NCBI GenBank assembly: GCA_947175005.1
Contig: CAMWLD010000100.1
Span: 1 to 7,686 of the forward strand
DNA length: 7,686 bases
Origin: an uncultured Ruminococcus sp.
GTDB taxonomy: Bacteria; Bacillota; Clostridia; Oscillospirales; Ruminococcaceae
Reading direction: 5' to 3'
Numbering within the stretch: position 1 is the stretch's first letter; every line of letters starts with the position of its first letter. The notes beneath the pieces were generated by a model that made no database searches, was not told where the DNA came from, and was given only the letters and a program-made list of their open reading frames with translations. Below are positions 1 to 5,645 of this stretch, one piece after another. The position numbers and the translations under genes are program-made.

Positions 1-142
1 AAATAAACAGCGCATACGCCGAGAGAAAGATAAGATTCATTCCCAACGCCGCAGCAATTTTCCAAAACGCCGTCCACCTGCCTTTTCGGGCAAAGGCGCT
101 TATATTTCGGCTTTCGCTCTGTACCTTTTCCGTTCTGTCCAT
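1..142 (-). CDS. N-terminus of unknown membrane protein (3' end beyond window)
   Basis: Forty-seven codons are visible, open to the window edge. The start is ATG at 142-140, preceded by GAGGTGA at a suitable distance. The first ~26 residues are polar and basic (MDRTEKVQSE..., then ARKGRW). From about residue 27 the chain becomes hydrophobic (KIAAALGMNLIFLSAYALFI) and looks like a membrane segment with a positive N-terminal flank, so the N-terminus is probably cytoplasmic. It begins 48 bp after the pheS stop on the same strand with no terminator between, so co-transcription with pheS is likely. pheT would normally sit here. The visible part does not resemble a PheT N-terminus. The family is not recognised and the rest is outside the window. 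Confidence 0.6.
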   Translation of the reverse strand, partial: MDRTEKVQSESRNISAFARKGRWTAFWKIAAALGMNLIFLSAYALFI

Positions 143-190
143 ACCGCTTCACCTCACAGTCGATTTTGATAATATGCCTGTGGGGGCTTG

Positions 191-1210
191 TCAGAACTGA
201 TTTAAAAATCTAACATCATTCTCATACAAAAGTCTCATATCATTGATATTATACCGCCCCATTGTAATGCGCTCGAGACCTATTCCGAATGCAAAGCCGC
301 TGTAAACCTCGGGGTCAATGCCGCAGCCCGCCAGCACCTTCGGGTGAACCATGCCCGAGCCGAGAAGCTCCACATAGCCGTCCCCCTTGCACATTGAACA
401 GCCCTTGCCTCCGCAGTTGAAGCACATAAGGTCAACCTCCGCAGACGGCTCGGTATAGGGGAAATGATGAGGCCGCAAACGTATCTGCGCCTTTTCGCCG
501 TAAAGCTTTTTCATGAGGATTTCCAAAGTGCCGTACAGGTCGCCGAGGGTTATCCCCTTGTCAACCACAAGACCCTCTATCTGATTGAATATGGGGGAAT
601 GAGTAGCGTCCACCGTGTCCGAACGGTAAACACGCCCCGGGGAGATAATGCGGATAGGGGGCTTGCGCTTTTCCATAGTCCTTATCTGAACGCTGGAGGT
701 CTGGGTGCGCAGGACTACATTTTCATTGATATAGAAAGTGTCCTGGGTGTCCCTTGCAGGGTGGTGCTTGGGGGTGTTGAGCGCCTCAAAGCAGTAATGG
801 TCGGTCTCCACCTCGGGACCCTCAACTACATCAAAGCCCATGCCCAGGAAAACTTCCTTGACTTCCTCCAGCGTTGCCGTCAATGGGTGAAGCCTGCCAT
901 GAGGGGGCGTTTTTCCGGGCAGGGTAACGTCAATGGTCTCCGCCGCCATTTTCATCTTGGCAGCCTCTGCTTTAAGCGCCTCCGCTCTCTCGGTAAGCTT
1001 CTTTTCAATGTCCGCACGGACGGAGTTTGCCAGCTGCCCTATAACAGGACGCTCCTCCGCCGATAAGCCTCCCATTTGCTTGAGTATCGAGGTCAGCTCG
1101 CCTTTTTTCCCGAGGAATTTTATACGCAGTTCCTCCATTACTTTAAGGTCGCTGCATTTTGCCAGTTCCTCCGCTGCAAGCTTCTTGATGTTTTCCAGTT
1201 GTTCACGCAT
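191..1210 (-). CDS. pheS: Phenylalanine--tRNA ligase alpha subunit
   Basis: PheS is the catalytic subunit of the cytoplasmic alpha2-beta2 enzyme that charges tRNA-Phe with phenylalanine using ATP. The 339-residue length is normal. Residues ~1-90 form the N-terminal coiled-coil arm that binds tRNA, followed by the class II core. Motif 1 lies around residues 109-135. Motif 2 is [19 protein letters not shown] at 192-210, with Arg193 and Arg196. Motif 3 is [10 protein letters not shown] at 308-317, with Arg314. Four cysteines (263, 266, 271, 274) form the knuckle found in Bacillus-type PheS and absent from E. coli. The ATG at 1210 has GGAAAGGAA upstream. A possible -10 (TATAAT, 1249-1244) lies close upstream but its -35 is poor. 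No T-box leader is recognisable. PheS needs PheT, which must be encoded beyond the window. Confidence 0.97.
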   Translation of the reverse strand: MREQLENIKKLAAEELAKCSDLKVMEELRIKFLGKKGELTSILKQMGGLSAEERPVIGQLANSVRADIEKKLTERAEALKAEAAKMKMAAETIDVTLPGKTPPHGRLHPLTATLEEVKEVFLGMGFDVVEGPEVETDHYCFEALNTPKHHPARDTQDTFYINENVVLRTQTSSVQIRTMEKRKPPIRIISPGRVYRSDTVDATHSPIFNQIEGLVVDKGITLGDLYGTLEILMKKLYGEKAQIRLRPHHFPYTEPSAEVDLMCFNCGGKGCSMCKGDGYVELLGSGMVHPKVLAGCGIDPEVYSGFAFGIGLERITMGRYNINDMRLLYENDVRFLNQF

Positions 1211-1271
1211 TTTAAAATCGTTCCTTTCCTACTAGAATTTTTTATTATATTAAATTTTAATGCTTGGTTTT

Positions 1272-1357
1272 GCTAGAAGTTAGAGTGCTGGAGGCTAGAA
1301 TATTTAAAGAAGAGTATATATATCTAGTCTCTAGCTCTCTTACCTCTAGCCTCTAAA
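1272..1357. repeat. CTAG-rich imperfect inverted repeat
   Basis: The left arm at about 1272-1303 is built of GCTAGAAGTTAGAG and GGAGGCTAGAATAT. The right arm at about 1321-1357 is its reverse complement with a few transitions and a short insertion. The spacer is AT-rich (TTTAAAGAAGAGTATATA). Several differences would be G-U pairs in a plus-strand RNA, so the fold is better on that strand. No T-run follows either arm, so this is probably not a terminator. It lies between the 1355-1388 terminator and pheS. It may be a dispersed CTAG/GAGG-type intergenic repeat. The function is unknown. Confidence 0.55.
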
Positions 1358-1388
1358 AAATAATGCCCTCTCCATTCGGACAGGACAT
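1355..1388 (-). terminator. Strong intrinsic terminator 145 bp upstream of pheS
   Basis: Read on the minus strand, ATGTCCTGTCC pairs with GGAGAGGGCAT: eleven positions with one G-G mismatch and one U-G pair, closed by a GAAU tetraloop. TATTTTTT follows at once. This is a textbook rho-independent shape. It ends whatever is transcribed leftward from the 1389-1718 region, either the tail of the 1719-2585 gene, a separate small RNA, or a pheS leader. On the plus strand the T-run is on the wrong side. Confidence 0.8.
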
Positions 1389-1660
1389 AAACCACCTGCG
1401 AATAAGCATTTGAGGACGCTCGCTTCCTCCCGTGCAATAACGGCGCACTGCCGTCCGCTCCTACTTGTATTTTTGCCGGTGCCGTGTAAAATTTTGTCAC
1501 AGGCGAAAAACCGTTCAAAGCAGCCGCTCTCGGGTGAAATTTCGGCTTGCAGACCGCTGCGGAAAGCTTTCAGCCGTCGGCTTTCCTCTCTTTTGCAGCT
1601 TTGTTTTGCAGCAATATTTTTGCAGTAAAATTTGCAGCAATATTTTGCAAGCTTACTTTG
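1389..1660 (-). ncRNA. Candidate structured RNA between two minus-strand genes
   Basis: This 508-bp gap (1211-1718) has no convincing gene; the open frames in it overlap one another on both strands and lack ribosome binding sites. Minus-strand sequence running into the 1355-1388 terminator forms several local stems. Examples are GGAAAGC/GCTTTCC at 1586-1561, ACGGC/GCCGT near 1455-1441, GAGGA/TCCTC near 1427-1410, and GCGA+GCGT pairing with ATGC+TCGC near 1420-1396. It is GC-rich compared with the AT-rich flanks. The content fits a structured RNA or long leader. It matches no class I can name: no T-box consensus, RNase P, SRP, 6S or tmRNA signature. No clear promoter was found. A spacer carrying chance stems remains possible. 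Confidence 0.35.
1591..1651. repeat. Five tandem copies of a ~13-nt TTTTGCAGC unit
   Basis: On the plus strand, TTTTGCAGC or close variants start at 1591, 1604, 1618, 1630 and 1643, a step of 12-14 bases. The 16-mer TTTGCAGCAATATTTT occurs exactly at 1605-1620 and 1631-1646. It is noncoding and lies about 70 bp after the stop codon of the 1719-2585 gene. It may be a polymerase-slippage array or a cluster of protein-binding sites. Confidence 0.7.
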
Positions 1661-1718
1661 CCCGGTCAAGGCGTTTAAATATTCGGGTCATTGTAAATTT
1701 TTTTTTCAAAGAGAAATA

Positions 1719-2585
1719 TCAGACGCTTTCTCTTATCTGACATAATGCGGTGTAATATTCGGACAGGATATTAGCCTTATGGCCGTTGTAAAACCTTTCC
1801 AGCTGATCGAAATAATAGCTCCCAACATTTGTGTCAAGGTATCTTTCACGGGTCAGAATATTATTGCAGTTTGCACGGGAATCTGCTGTACTGAAATCAT
1901 AGAAAAGGTCGTCAAGACGGTTGTGCAAGCCGCCGTCAAGCCCTGCCTTCCAGATATCAAAGGTCATTTGGTAAAGCTCACGGAAGGTCAGTCCGTCGGA
2001 AAGATCATAACTCTCAATGATTTTTTGGCGGACATCATAATCACTCATATTCCCGTACAGCGCCTTACGCCGTGCCGCCTTTATCCTTTCATCGTCGCCT
2101 CCAAAAGCCGCAGAGACCTCCTTGTCAAATTGGCGTATTAAGCGATGATAGTCGTCATAATCCGAGGGAGGCAGCGGGTAGTTTATTGCTGCGGCATAGT
2201 AGAAGTTTTTTCCGTAGCTATACTGATATTTTTCGTATATTTTTTTGTAAACTGCGGCGTCGGACATTCCCGTAAAATCCTCTGCTGCGGTAAGCTTGTA
2301 ATATTTACTGTCATCTATGACATCAAAGCAGCCGCGCATATACTTGACCCCAAGCTCTACATCGGGTTCAAATTCGACTGTGTACCATTCCATTTTTGTG
2401 GGATCGATTCGGTCGATCTTGCTCAGGTCTATCTCTTCGCCGTCTACCACGCTTATCCGTTTGTCCAGTTCGGCTTGGAAATCGCTTTTGGCTATGAATT
2501 CGGAATAGGTCATGAGCCGCGGGTCGTTTCTGTCGAACTGACCTACCTGATAAATATAAGGATTAACAGCAGCTTGTACGTTCAT
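1719..2585 (-). CDS. Uncharacterised acidic, tyrosine-rich protein (288 aa)
   Basis: The ATG at 2585 has GGGAGG (2598-2593) seven bases upstream, a convincing start. The product is soluble-looking: no signal peptide or membrane segment, rich in Asp, Tyr, Lys and Arg. It starts MNVQAAVNPYIYQVGQFDRNDPR. Middle and C-terminal parts look mostly helical, with recurring aromatic-acidic patches such as YEKYQYSYGKNFYYAAAINYPLPPSDYDDYHRLI (split here: YEKYQYSYGKNFYY, then AAAINYPLPPSDYDDYHRLI) and FRELYQMTFDIWKAGLDGGL. No catalytic motif or known domain is recognised. It has its own promoter (2718-2691) and two palindromes at the start of its transcript, so it is probably regulated singly. No terminator directly follows; the nearest good one is at 1388-1355. 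Function unknown. Confidence 0.8.
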   Translation of the reverse strand: MNVQAAVNPYIYQVGQFDRNDPRLMTYSEFIAKSDFQAELDKRISVVDGEEIDLSKIDRIDPTKMEWYTVEFEPDVELGVKYMRGCFDVIDDSKYYKLTAAEDFTGMSDAAVYKKIYEKYQYSYGKNFYYAAAINYPLPPSDYDDYHRLIRQFDKEVSAAFGGDDERIKAARRKALYGNMSDYDVRQKIIESYDLSDGLTFRELYQMTFDIWKAGLDGGLHNRLDDLFYDFSTADSRANCNNILTRERYLDTNVGSYYFDQLERFYNGHKANILSEYYTALCQIRESV

Positions 2586-2644
2586 AATGTTACCTCCCGA
2601 TTTTTATGTTCAAAATGCAGAGTCAAGGCATTATTCAAAACACA

Positions 2645-2680
2645 GGGTATTTTTAAATACCGGGGTAAATTTATTTACCC
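2645..2680. promoter_or_regulatory. Two tandem GGTA-N8-TACC palindromes (candidate operator)
   Basis: Palindrome 1 is GGTATTTTTAAATACC at 2646-2661. Palindrome 2 is GGTAAATTTATTTACC at 2664-2679, extended to GGG/CCC at 2663-2680. Both have GGTA and TACC half-sites around eight A/T bases, with centres 18 bp apart. They start about four bases inside the predicted transcript of the minus-strand gene at 1719-2585, a normal repressor position. In that RNA they would also form two AU-rich hairpins near the 5' end, so mRNA stabilisation is an alternative. The regulator is unknown. Confidence 0.55.
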
Positions 2681-2690
2681 ATTACATTTT

Positions 2691-2718
2691 ATTATACACC
2701 ATTTTCAAAAAAATGCAA
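2691..2718 (-). promoter_or_regulatory. Sigma-A promoter for the 1719-2585 gene
   Basis: On the minus strand, TTGCAT (2718-2713) and a perfect TATAAT (2696-2691) are 16 bp apart. The predicted start is near 2684, giving a leader of about 100 nt that opens with the twin palindromes and ends at the GGGAGG site. Confidence 0.65.
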
Positions 2719-2747
2719 GGGTTTTTTCGTAAAATAGGAAAAAATTC

Positions 2748-2776
2748 TTGAATATTTCACAATTATGTGGTATAAT
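2748..2776 (+). promoter_or_regulatory. Extended -10 sigma-A promoter for the plus-strand operon
   Basis: TTGAAT (2748-2753) and TATAAT (2771-2776) are 17 bp apart, with TGG directly before the -10 giving an extended -10 (TGnTATAAT). The predicted start is near 2783, leaving a leader of about 145 nt before the ATG at 2929. Confidence 0.8.
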
Positions 2777-2928
2777 GTTTTAAAGCCATGCCGCAAGGCG
2801 GTCCAAAGCGTATTCGTGAAACAAAAAACAGCAAACGCCTGCCGGAAATTCGGAGTGTTTTGAAAAAACGGTATCTTGTTATATTGTCGGTTCTCGTGGA
2901 TTGCTGTAAAAAGGAGTTTGAAATTTTA

Positions 2929-3483
2929 ATGATAAACAGTGATTTTTATGCAGAGTATCTTGTGCCTCGGAAGCCTACTGCCGTTGATCTGGTGAAAAAG
3001 GGACTTATAGGTGTGGCGGCAGCCGCCCTTGCTGCGGGATTTTTCCTGATGTTTTTTATGATGTTTCCCTTGAATCTTGCGGGGGTGGGGCTTATCTTTT
3101 ACCTTGGGTATCTCTTTATTACGAATATTGATGTGGAATATGAATATATTGTGAGCAACGGTGAAATGGACGTGGACAAGATAATGGGAAAGCGCAAGCG
3201 CAAGAGGCTTGTAACCGCTCCTATAGACGAGTTTACCGCATTCGGCAAGTTGGAGGACGCTCCCGAGGAAGCCGACGGCTGCACCACTGTCCTTGCGGAC
3301 GACGGCTATTCGGAAAACCGCTATTTTGCGGACTTTGTTCATAAAAGTGCAGGGAATGTACGGATAATTTTCTCGCCCTCGGAAAAAATTCTGGACGGCA
3401 TGGAGCTTTTCCTGCCGAGGCAGCTCAAAGCGGAATTTAAGAAAAACCGCAGGGCAGAGGGTGGAAGCAGTATGGGCAAATAG
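2929..3483 (+). CDS. Uncharacterised membrane protein with two adjacent helices (184 aa)
   Basis: The frame is open from 2788, but the ATG at 2929 is the better start: AAGGAG lies at 2911-2916, twelve bases upstream, whereas an ATG at 2788 would have no ribosome site and sit about five bases from the predicted transcript start. Residues ~1-24 are polar. Two hydrophobic segments follow (about 25-46 and 49-65), forming a hairpin in the membrane. The rest is cytoplasmic-looking: a beta-rich stretch (VEYEYIVSNGEMDVDKIMGK, then a basic KRKRKRL run at 88-94 and a later NVRIIFSP strand), resembling small bacterial PH-like membrane domains. It may be a DUF6106-type family, from memory and unchecked. 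First gene of the run leading to ung. Function unknown. Confidence 0.82.
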   Translation: MINSDFYAEYLVPRKPTAVDLVKKGLIGVAAAALAAGFFLMFFMMFPLNLAGVGLIFYLGYLFITNIDVEYEYIVSNGEMDVDKIMGKRKRKRLVTAPIDEFTAFGKLEDAPEEADGCTTVLADDGYSENRYFADFVHKSAGNVRIIFSPSEKILDGMELFLPRQLKAEFKKNRRAEGGSSMGK

Positions 3484-3502
3484 TTTTGCCCGGCAAATAA
3501 TA

Positions 3503-3578
3503 TCGGCAATAACGTTGGCAATAATGCCTGCAATATTGCCGAAATTATTGCAGGCATTATTGCCACCATTGCTGCCGA
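3503..3578. repeat. Very long intergenic hairpin (19-bp perfect core, ~33-bp imperfect)
   Basis: GGCAATAATGCCTGCAATA at 3517-3535 is repeated exactly inverted at 3546-3564 around a ten-base spacer. Flanks 3503-3516 and 3565-3578 continue the pairing at 10 of 14 positions. GGCAATA also recurs directly at 3505 and 3517. A T-run (3585-3589) follows seven bases after the outer arm, so it may help terminate transcription of the membrane-protein gene. The length and near-perfect symmetry exceed an ordinary terminator. Confidence 0.75.
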
Positions 3579-3589
3579 CGGCGGTTTTT
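3571..3589 (+). terminator. Short candidate terminator after the membrane-protein gene
   Basis: CTGCC (3572-3576) pairs with GGCGG (3580-3584) across a GAC loop, with one U-G pair, followed by TTTTT at 3585-3589. The five-pair stem is short. It shares bases with the outer arm of the long hairpin, so only one form can exist at a time. Confidence 0.4.
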
Positions 3590-3592
3590 AAA

Positions 3593-3656
3593 GGGTACAG
3601 CGGTTCATTTGTATAAGCCGCAGTATCCCGCTGCTTCGGCTCGGGAATGATTTTTT
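3593..3656 (+). promoter_or_regulatory. Attenuator-like leader with terminator abutting the ung ribosome site
   Basis: Hairpin A pairs GGGTACAGCGG (3593-3603) with CCGCAGTATCCC (3618-3629), with a bulge and one mismatch. Hairpin B pairs TCCCG (3626-3630) with CGGGA (3642-3646), plus an inner GC/GC closed by a UUCG tetraloop, and is followed by TTTTTT (3651-3656). A and B compete for 3626-3629, as in an antiterminator/terminator pair. The ung ribosome site AAGGAG starts at 3657, right after the T-run. Any ung transcript must pass hairpin B. No ligand, tRNA-binding or protein-binding motif is recognised. Confidence 0.5.
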
Positions 3657-3670
3657 AAGGAGTGATACAT

Positions 3671-4342
3671 ATGGTAAATTTCGGCAACGACTGGGACGAG
3701 GTAATGGCGGGGGAGTTTGACAAGCCCTATTACAAGCAGCTTAGGGAATTCCTTAAAGAAGAGTATTTTTCACGGGAAATTTATCCCCATATGAACAACA
3801 TTTTCAACGCCATGAAGCACACTTCTTATTCGGGGGCAAAGGCGGTTATCATAGGTCAGGACCCTTACCATGAGCCGGGGCAGGCGCACGGGCTTTGCTT
3901 TTCGGTGCAGAAGGGCTGTCCCATTCCGCCGTCATTGCAGAATATTTACAAGGAGATCGAGGCAGATCTGGGGATTCCTCCTGCGCCTCATGGGGAGCTG
4001 TACAAATGGGCGGACAGCGGCGTGCTTATGCTCAACACCGTGCTGACGGTGCGGCGGGGTCAGGCTAATTCCCACAAGGGCAAGGGCTGGGAGACCTTTA
4101 CGGATGATGTTATTATCAAACTGAATGAACGGGAGCGGCCTTTGGTATTCCTGCTGTGGGGCGGCAATGCAAAGGCGAAGAAAAGGCTTATCACAAATCC
4201 CGATCACTTTATTTTGGAGGCGGCGCACCCCTCGCCTTTGTCGGCGTACAACGGATTTTTCGGCTGCCGCCATTTCAGCAAGTGCAACGAGTTTTTGCAG
4301 TCACGGGGGATAGAGCCTGTGGACTGGAAGATAGATCCGTGA
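3671..4342 (+). CDS. ung: Uracil-DNA glycosylase, family 1
   Basis: Ung removes uracil from DNA by cutting the N-glycosidic bond, starting base-excision repair in the cytoplasm. The ATG at 3671 is chosen because AAGGAG (3657-3662) lies eight bases upstream; an in-frame GTG at 3662 overlaps that site. The protein has 223 residues, normal for the family. Motif A is GQDPYHEPGQAHG at 62-74, with catalytic Asp64 and the uracil-stacking Phe77 just after. Asn122 in LNTVLTVR is the uracil-recognition residue. The HPSPLSA motif starts at His186, the leucine-loop region that enters the minor groove. All key residues are intact. It lies 187 bp after the membrane-protein gene and 28 bp before the next plus-strand gene. 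Expression may be controlled by the leader hairpins. Confidence 0.97.
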   Translation: MVNFGNDWDEVMAGEFDKPYYKQLREFLKEEYFSREIYPHMNNIFNAMKHTSYSGAKAVIIGQDPYHEPGQAHGLCFSVQKGCPIPPSLQNIYKEIEADLGIPPAPHGELYKWADSGVLMLNTVLTVRRGQANSHKGKGWETFTDDVIIKLNERERPLVFLLWGGNAKAKKRLITNPDHFILEAAHPSPLSAYNGFFGCRHFSKCNEFLQSRGIEPVDWKIDP

Positions 4343-4370
4343 TTTTTATTGGCGGGAGGCGGAAATAGGC

Positions 4371-4721
4371 ATGACGGACAAGCTTCAACAGGCTCTTGTA
4401 ATACTGCGGTACGATCTTACCTTTTGCCAAAGGGAAAGGGCTATGGAAAGCCTTTCGGCTGCACAGGAGCTGTTGCCCTCGGACAGTGATGAGCTATTGC
4501 ATAAAATTATTGGCAGCGCATTGGCGGAGGCGGAGCGTTTGATAAATGAGGGTAGTTTTGATAATGCTTATGATCTGGTTGACGCTGTTCACTGTCTGCC
4601 CGAAATTTCCGAATGTCCCAACAGAGATATGAAGGCTTACTGGCGGAGGATTGAGAAATATCACAAAAAATGGGGGTGCGGTTTTTTTATGGAGTTTAAG
4701 AAAGAGATTTTGAAAATGTAG
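4371..4721 (+). CDS. Small uncharacterised helical protein (116 aa)
   Basis: The ATG at 4371 has GGGAGG (4354-4359) eleven bases upstream and lies 28 bp after ung, so the two are probably co-transcribed. The product is soluble. Residues ~1-75 look like three amphipathic helices with Leu/Ala spacing (MTDKLQQALVILRYDL, ERAMESLSAAQELL, HKIIGSALAEAERLI). The C-terminus is basic and aromatic (YWRRIEKYHKKWGCGFF, then MEFKKEILKM). No catalytic motif or known domain is recognised. Adjacency to ung alone is weak evidence for a role in DNA repair. Good start context and clean operon spacing support a real gene. Confidence 0.75.
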   Translation: MTDKLQQALVILRYDLTFCQRERAMESLSAAQELLPSDSDELLHKIIGSALAEAERLINEGSFDNAYDLVDAVHCLPEISECPNRDMKAYWRRIEKYHKKWGCGFFMEFKKEILKM

Positions 4722-4782
4722 GCTTTGATGAGAGTAACAAAGTCTCCCTGCAAAAGAGAAGCGCCGATATAGAATGATTTTA

Positions 4783-4823
4783 GCCCGAATGCGGTTTGGA
4801 TGAACCGTTTTCGGGCTTGTTTC
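4783..4823 (+). terminator. Terminator of the ung operon
   Basis: AGCCCGAA (4783-4790) pairs with TTCGGGCT (4810-4817), and inside it CGGTT (4793-4797) pairs with AACCG (4803-4807) around a TGGATG loop. The following TTGTTT is an interrupted, weak U-run. It lies 61 bp after the last plus-strand stop. Confidence 0.6.
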
Positions 4824-4856
4824 CGATATTGGATTATTCACATATATCGGAATTTT
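4821..4856. terminator. Second hairpin between the convergent genes
   Basis: TTCCGATAT (4821-4829) pairs with ATATCGGAA (4844-4852) around a 14-base loop, nine perfect pairs. TTTT follows on the plus strand (4853-4856), so it could back up the preceding terminator. On the minus strand it lies just past the HAD-hydrolase stop, but there the next bases are ACAAGC rather than a U-run, so termination in that direction is doubtful. Confidence 0.45.
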
Positions 4857-4866
4857 GCATTATTGC

Positions 4867-5583
4867 TCATATTTGTAAAACAGAAAAAATGTCGCTTAAA
4901 GATCTCAATGTATGATCCTGTCCGAAGTCCTTTATTTCTTCACTTCTGTTAATAAGGGCAGAAGCAATTCCAAGCTTCTTTGCTCCGATTATGTCCTTTT
5001 CTTCATCTCCGATAAATATCATTTCATCGGGAGCGATCTTCAGAGACTCAAGCAGTTTCAGATATCCTGCTGAGTTTGGTTTTCTATAGCCGACATCAAC
5101 AGAGGTAAGGGCAATATCAATGAAATCGGAGAGGGCAGAAATATCCTTTAAAGAAAATTCATTATCCATTCCATATGCGACATCCGTTAAAATTCCTATT
5201 TTTATCCCATACTGCTTTAGTTTTTTCATTGTGTCAATTGTTTCGGGATACGGCTCGGCATCTGCTTTGAAAAAAGAATAAAATCCGGATTTTACAGAAT
5301 ATAAATCCGCCTGTATCCCCCATTTTTCAAATATTTCATTAAAAATGCGGTCGGAAGTTGTTTCCCATTCCCGATAGTTCACTCTGGTGTTATACTTCAG
5401 AAGAACTTCTTCTGCCGCAAAGATCATATCCTCCGATAAAGTAATATTTGCAGCAGCGGCAGCGTGCTCCAGCCCCGAACGGTAAAGTCCCTGCCAGTTC
5501 AGTGGATTCTTATATTTAATAAGCGTATGTCCCACATCAAAACCAATTGCCTTTATTCCTTTTATCTCGTTTTTGAGCAGCAT
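4867..5583 (-). CDS. HAD-superfamily hydrolase (phosphatase-like)
   Basis: The start is taken as the ATG at 5583: AAGGAG lies nine bases upstream, while an in-frame ATG at 5592 touches that site. It gives 238 residues. HAD motifs are in order: motif I FDVGHTL with nucleophile Asp16, motif II ILTD with Thr133, motif III Lys168 in YRKP, motif IV IGDEEKD with Asp193 and Asp197. An all-helical cap (about 25-105) between motifs I and II makes it a C1-cap enzyme. The second Asp of the usual DxD is Gly18 (DxG), as in some subfamilies; since that Asp is the general acid/base in phosphatases, substrate and mechanism are uncertain. It lies 62 bp after metA on the same strand with no clear terminator between. 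It is markedly AT-richer than metA or ung. Confidence 0.88.
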   Translation of the reverse strand: MLLKNEIKGIKAIGFDVGHTLIKYKNPLNWQGLYRSGLEHAAAAANITLSEDMIFAAEEVLLKYNTRVNYREWETTSDRIFNEIFEKWGIQADLYSVKSGFYSFFKADAEPYPETIDTMKKLKQYGIKIGILTDVAYGMDNEFSLKDISALSDFIDIALTSVDVGYRKPNSAGYLKLLESLKIAPDEMIFIGDEEKDIIGAKKLGIASALINRSEEIKDFGQDHTLRSLSDIFSVLQI

Positions 5584-5645
5584 TTTGAACATCTCCTTAT
5601 ATTTAAAAATTCTTTATGCTTTTACCATGAAAACAGAGAAATTTT

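Noticed and set aside
464..1066. 200-codon plus-strand open frame inside pheS
   Set aside because: It is the antisense shadow of a highly conserved pheS and has no ribosome site.
1380..1400. T-box riboswitch for pheS (GCAGGTGG followed by a terminator)
   Set aside because: The invariant T-box core is missing after TGG, the antiterminator would have too few pairs, and no stem I or specifier loop was found.
1346..1669. Minus-strand open frame of 107 codons in the pheS upstream gap
   Set aside because: No ribosome binding site, it overlaps other frames of similar length on both strands, composition is not protein-like, and it runs through the terminator hairpin.
1708..1734. Eight-bp stem over the stop codon of the 1719-2585 gene as a terminator
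   Set aside because: On the minus strand the stem is followed by an A-run, not a U-run; on the plus strand the T-run precedes the stem.
2788..2928. 47-codon N-terminal extension of the membrane-protein gene
   Set aside because: There is no ribosome site before 2788, which lies only about five bases after the predicted transcript start, while AAGGAG precedes the ATG at 2929.
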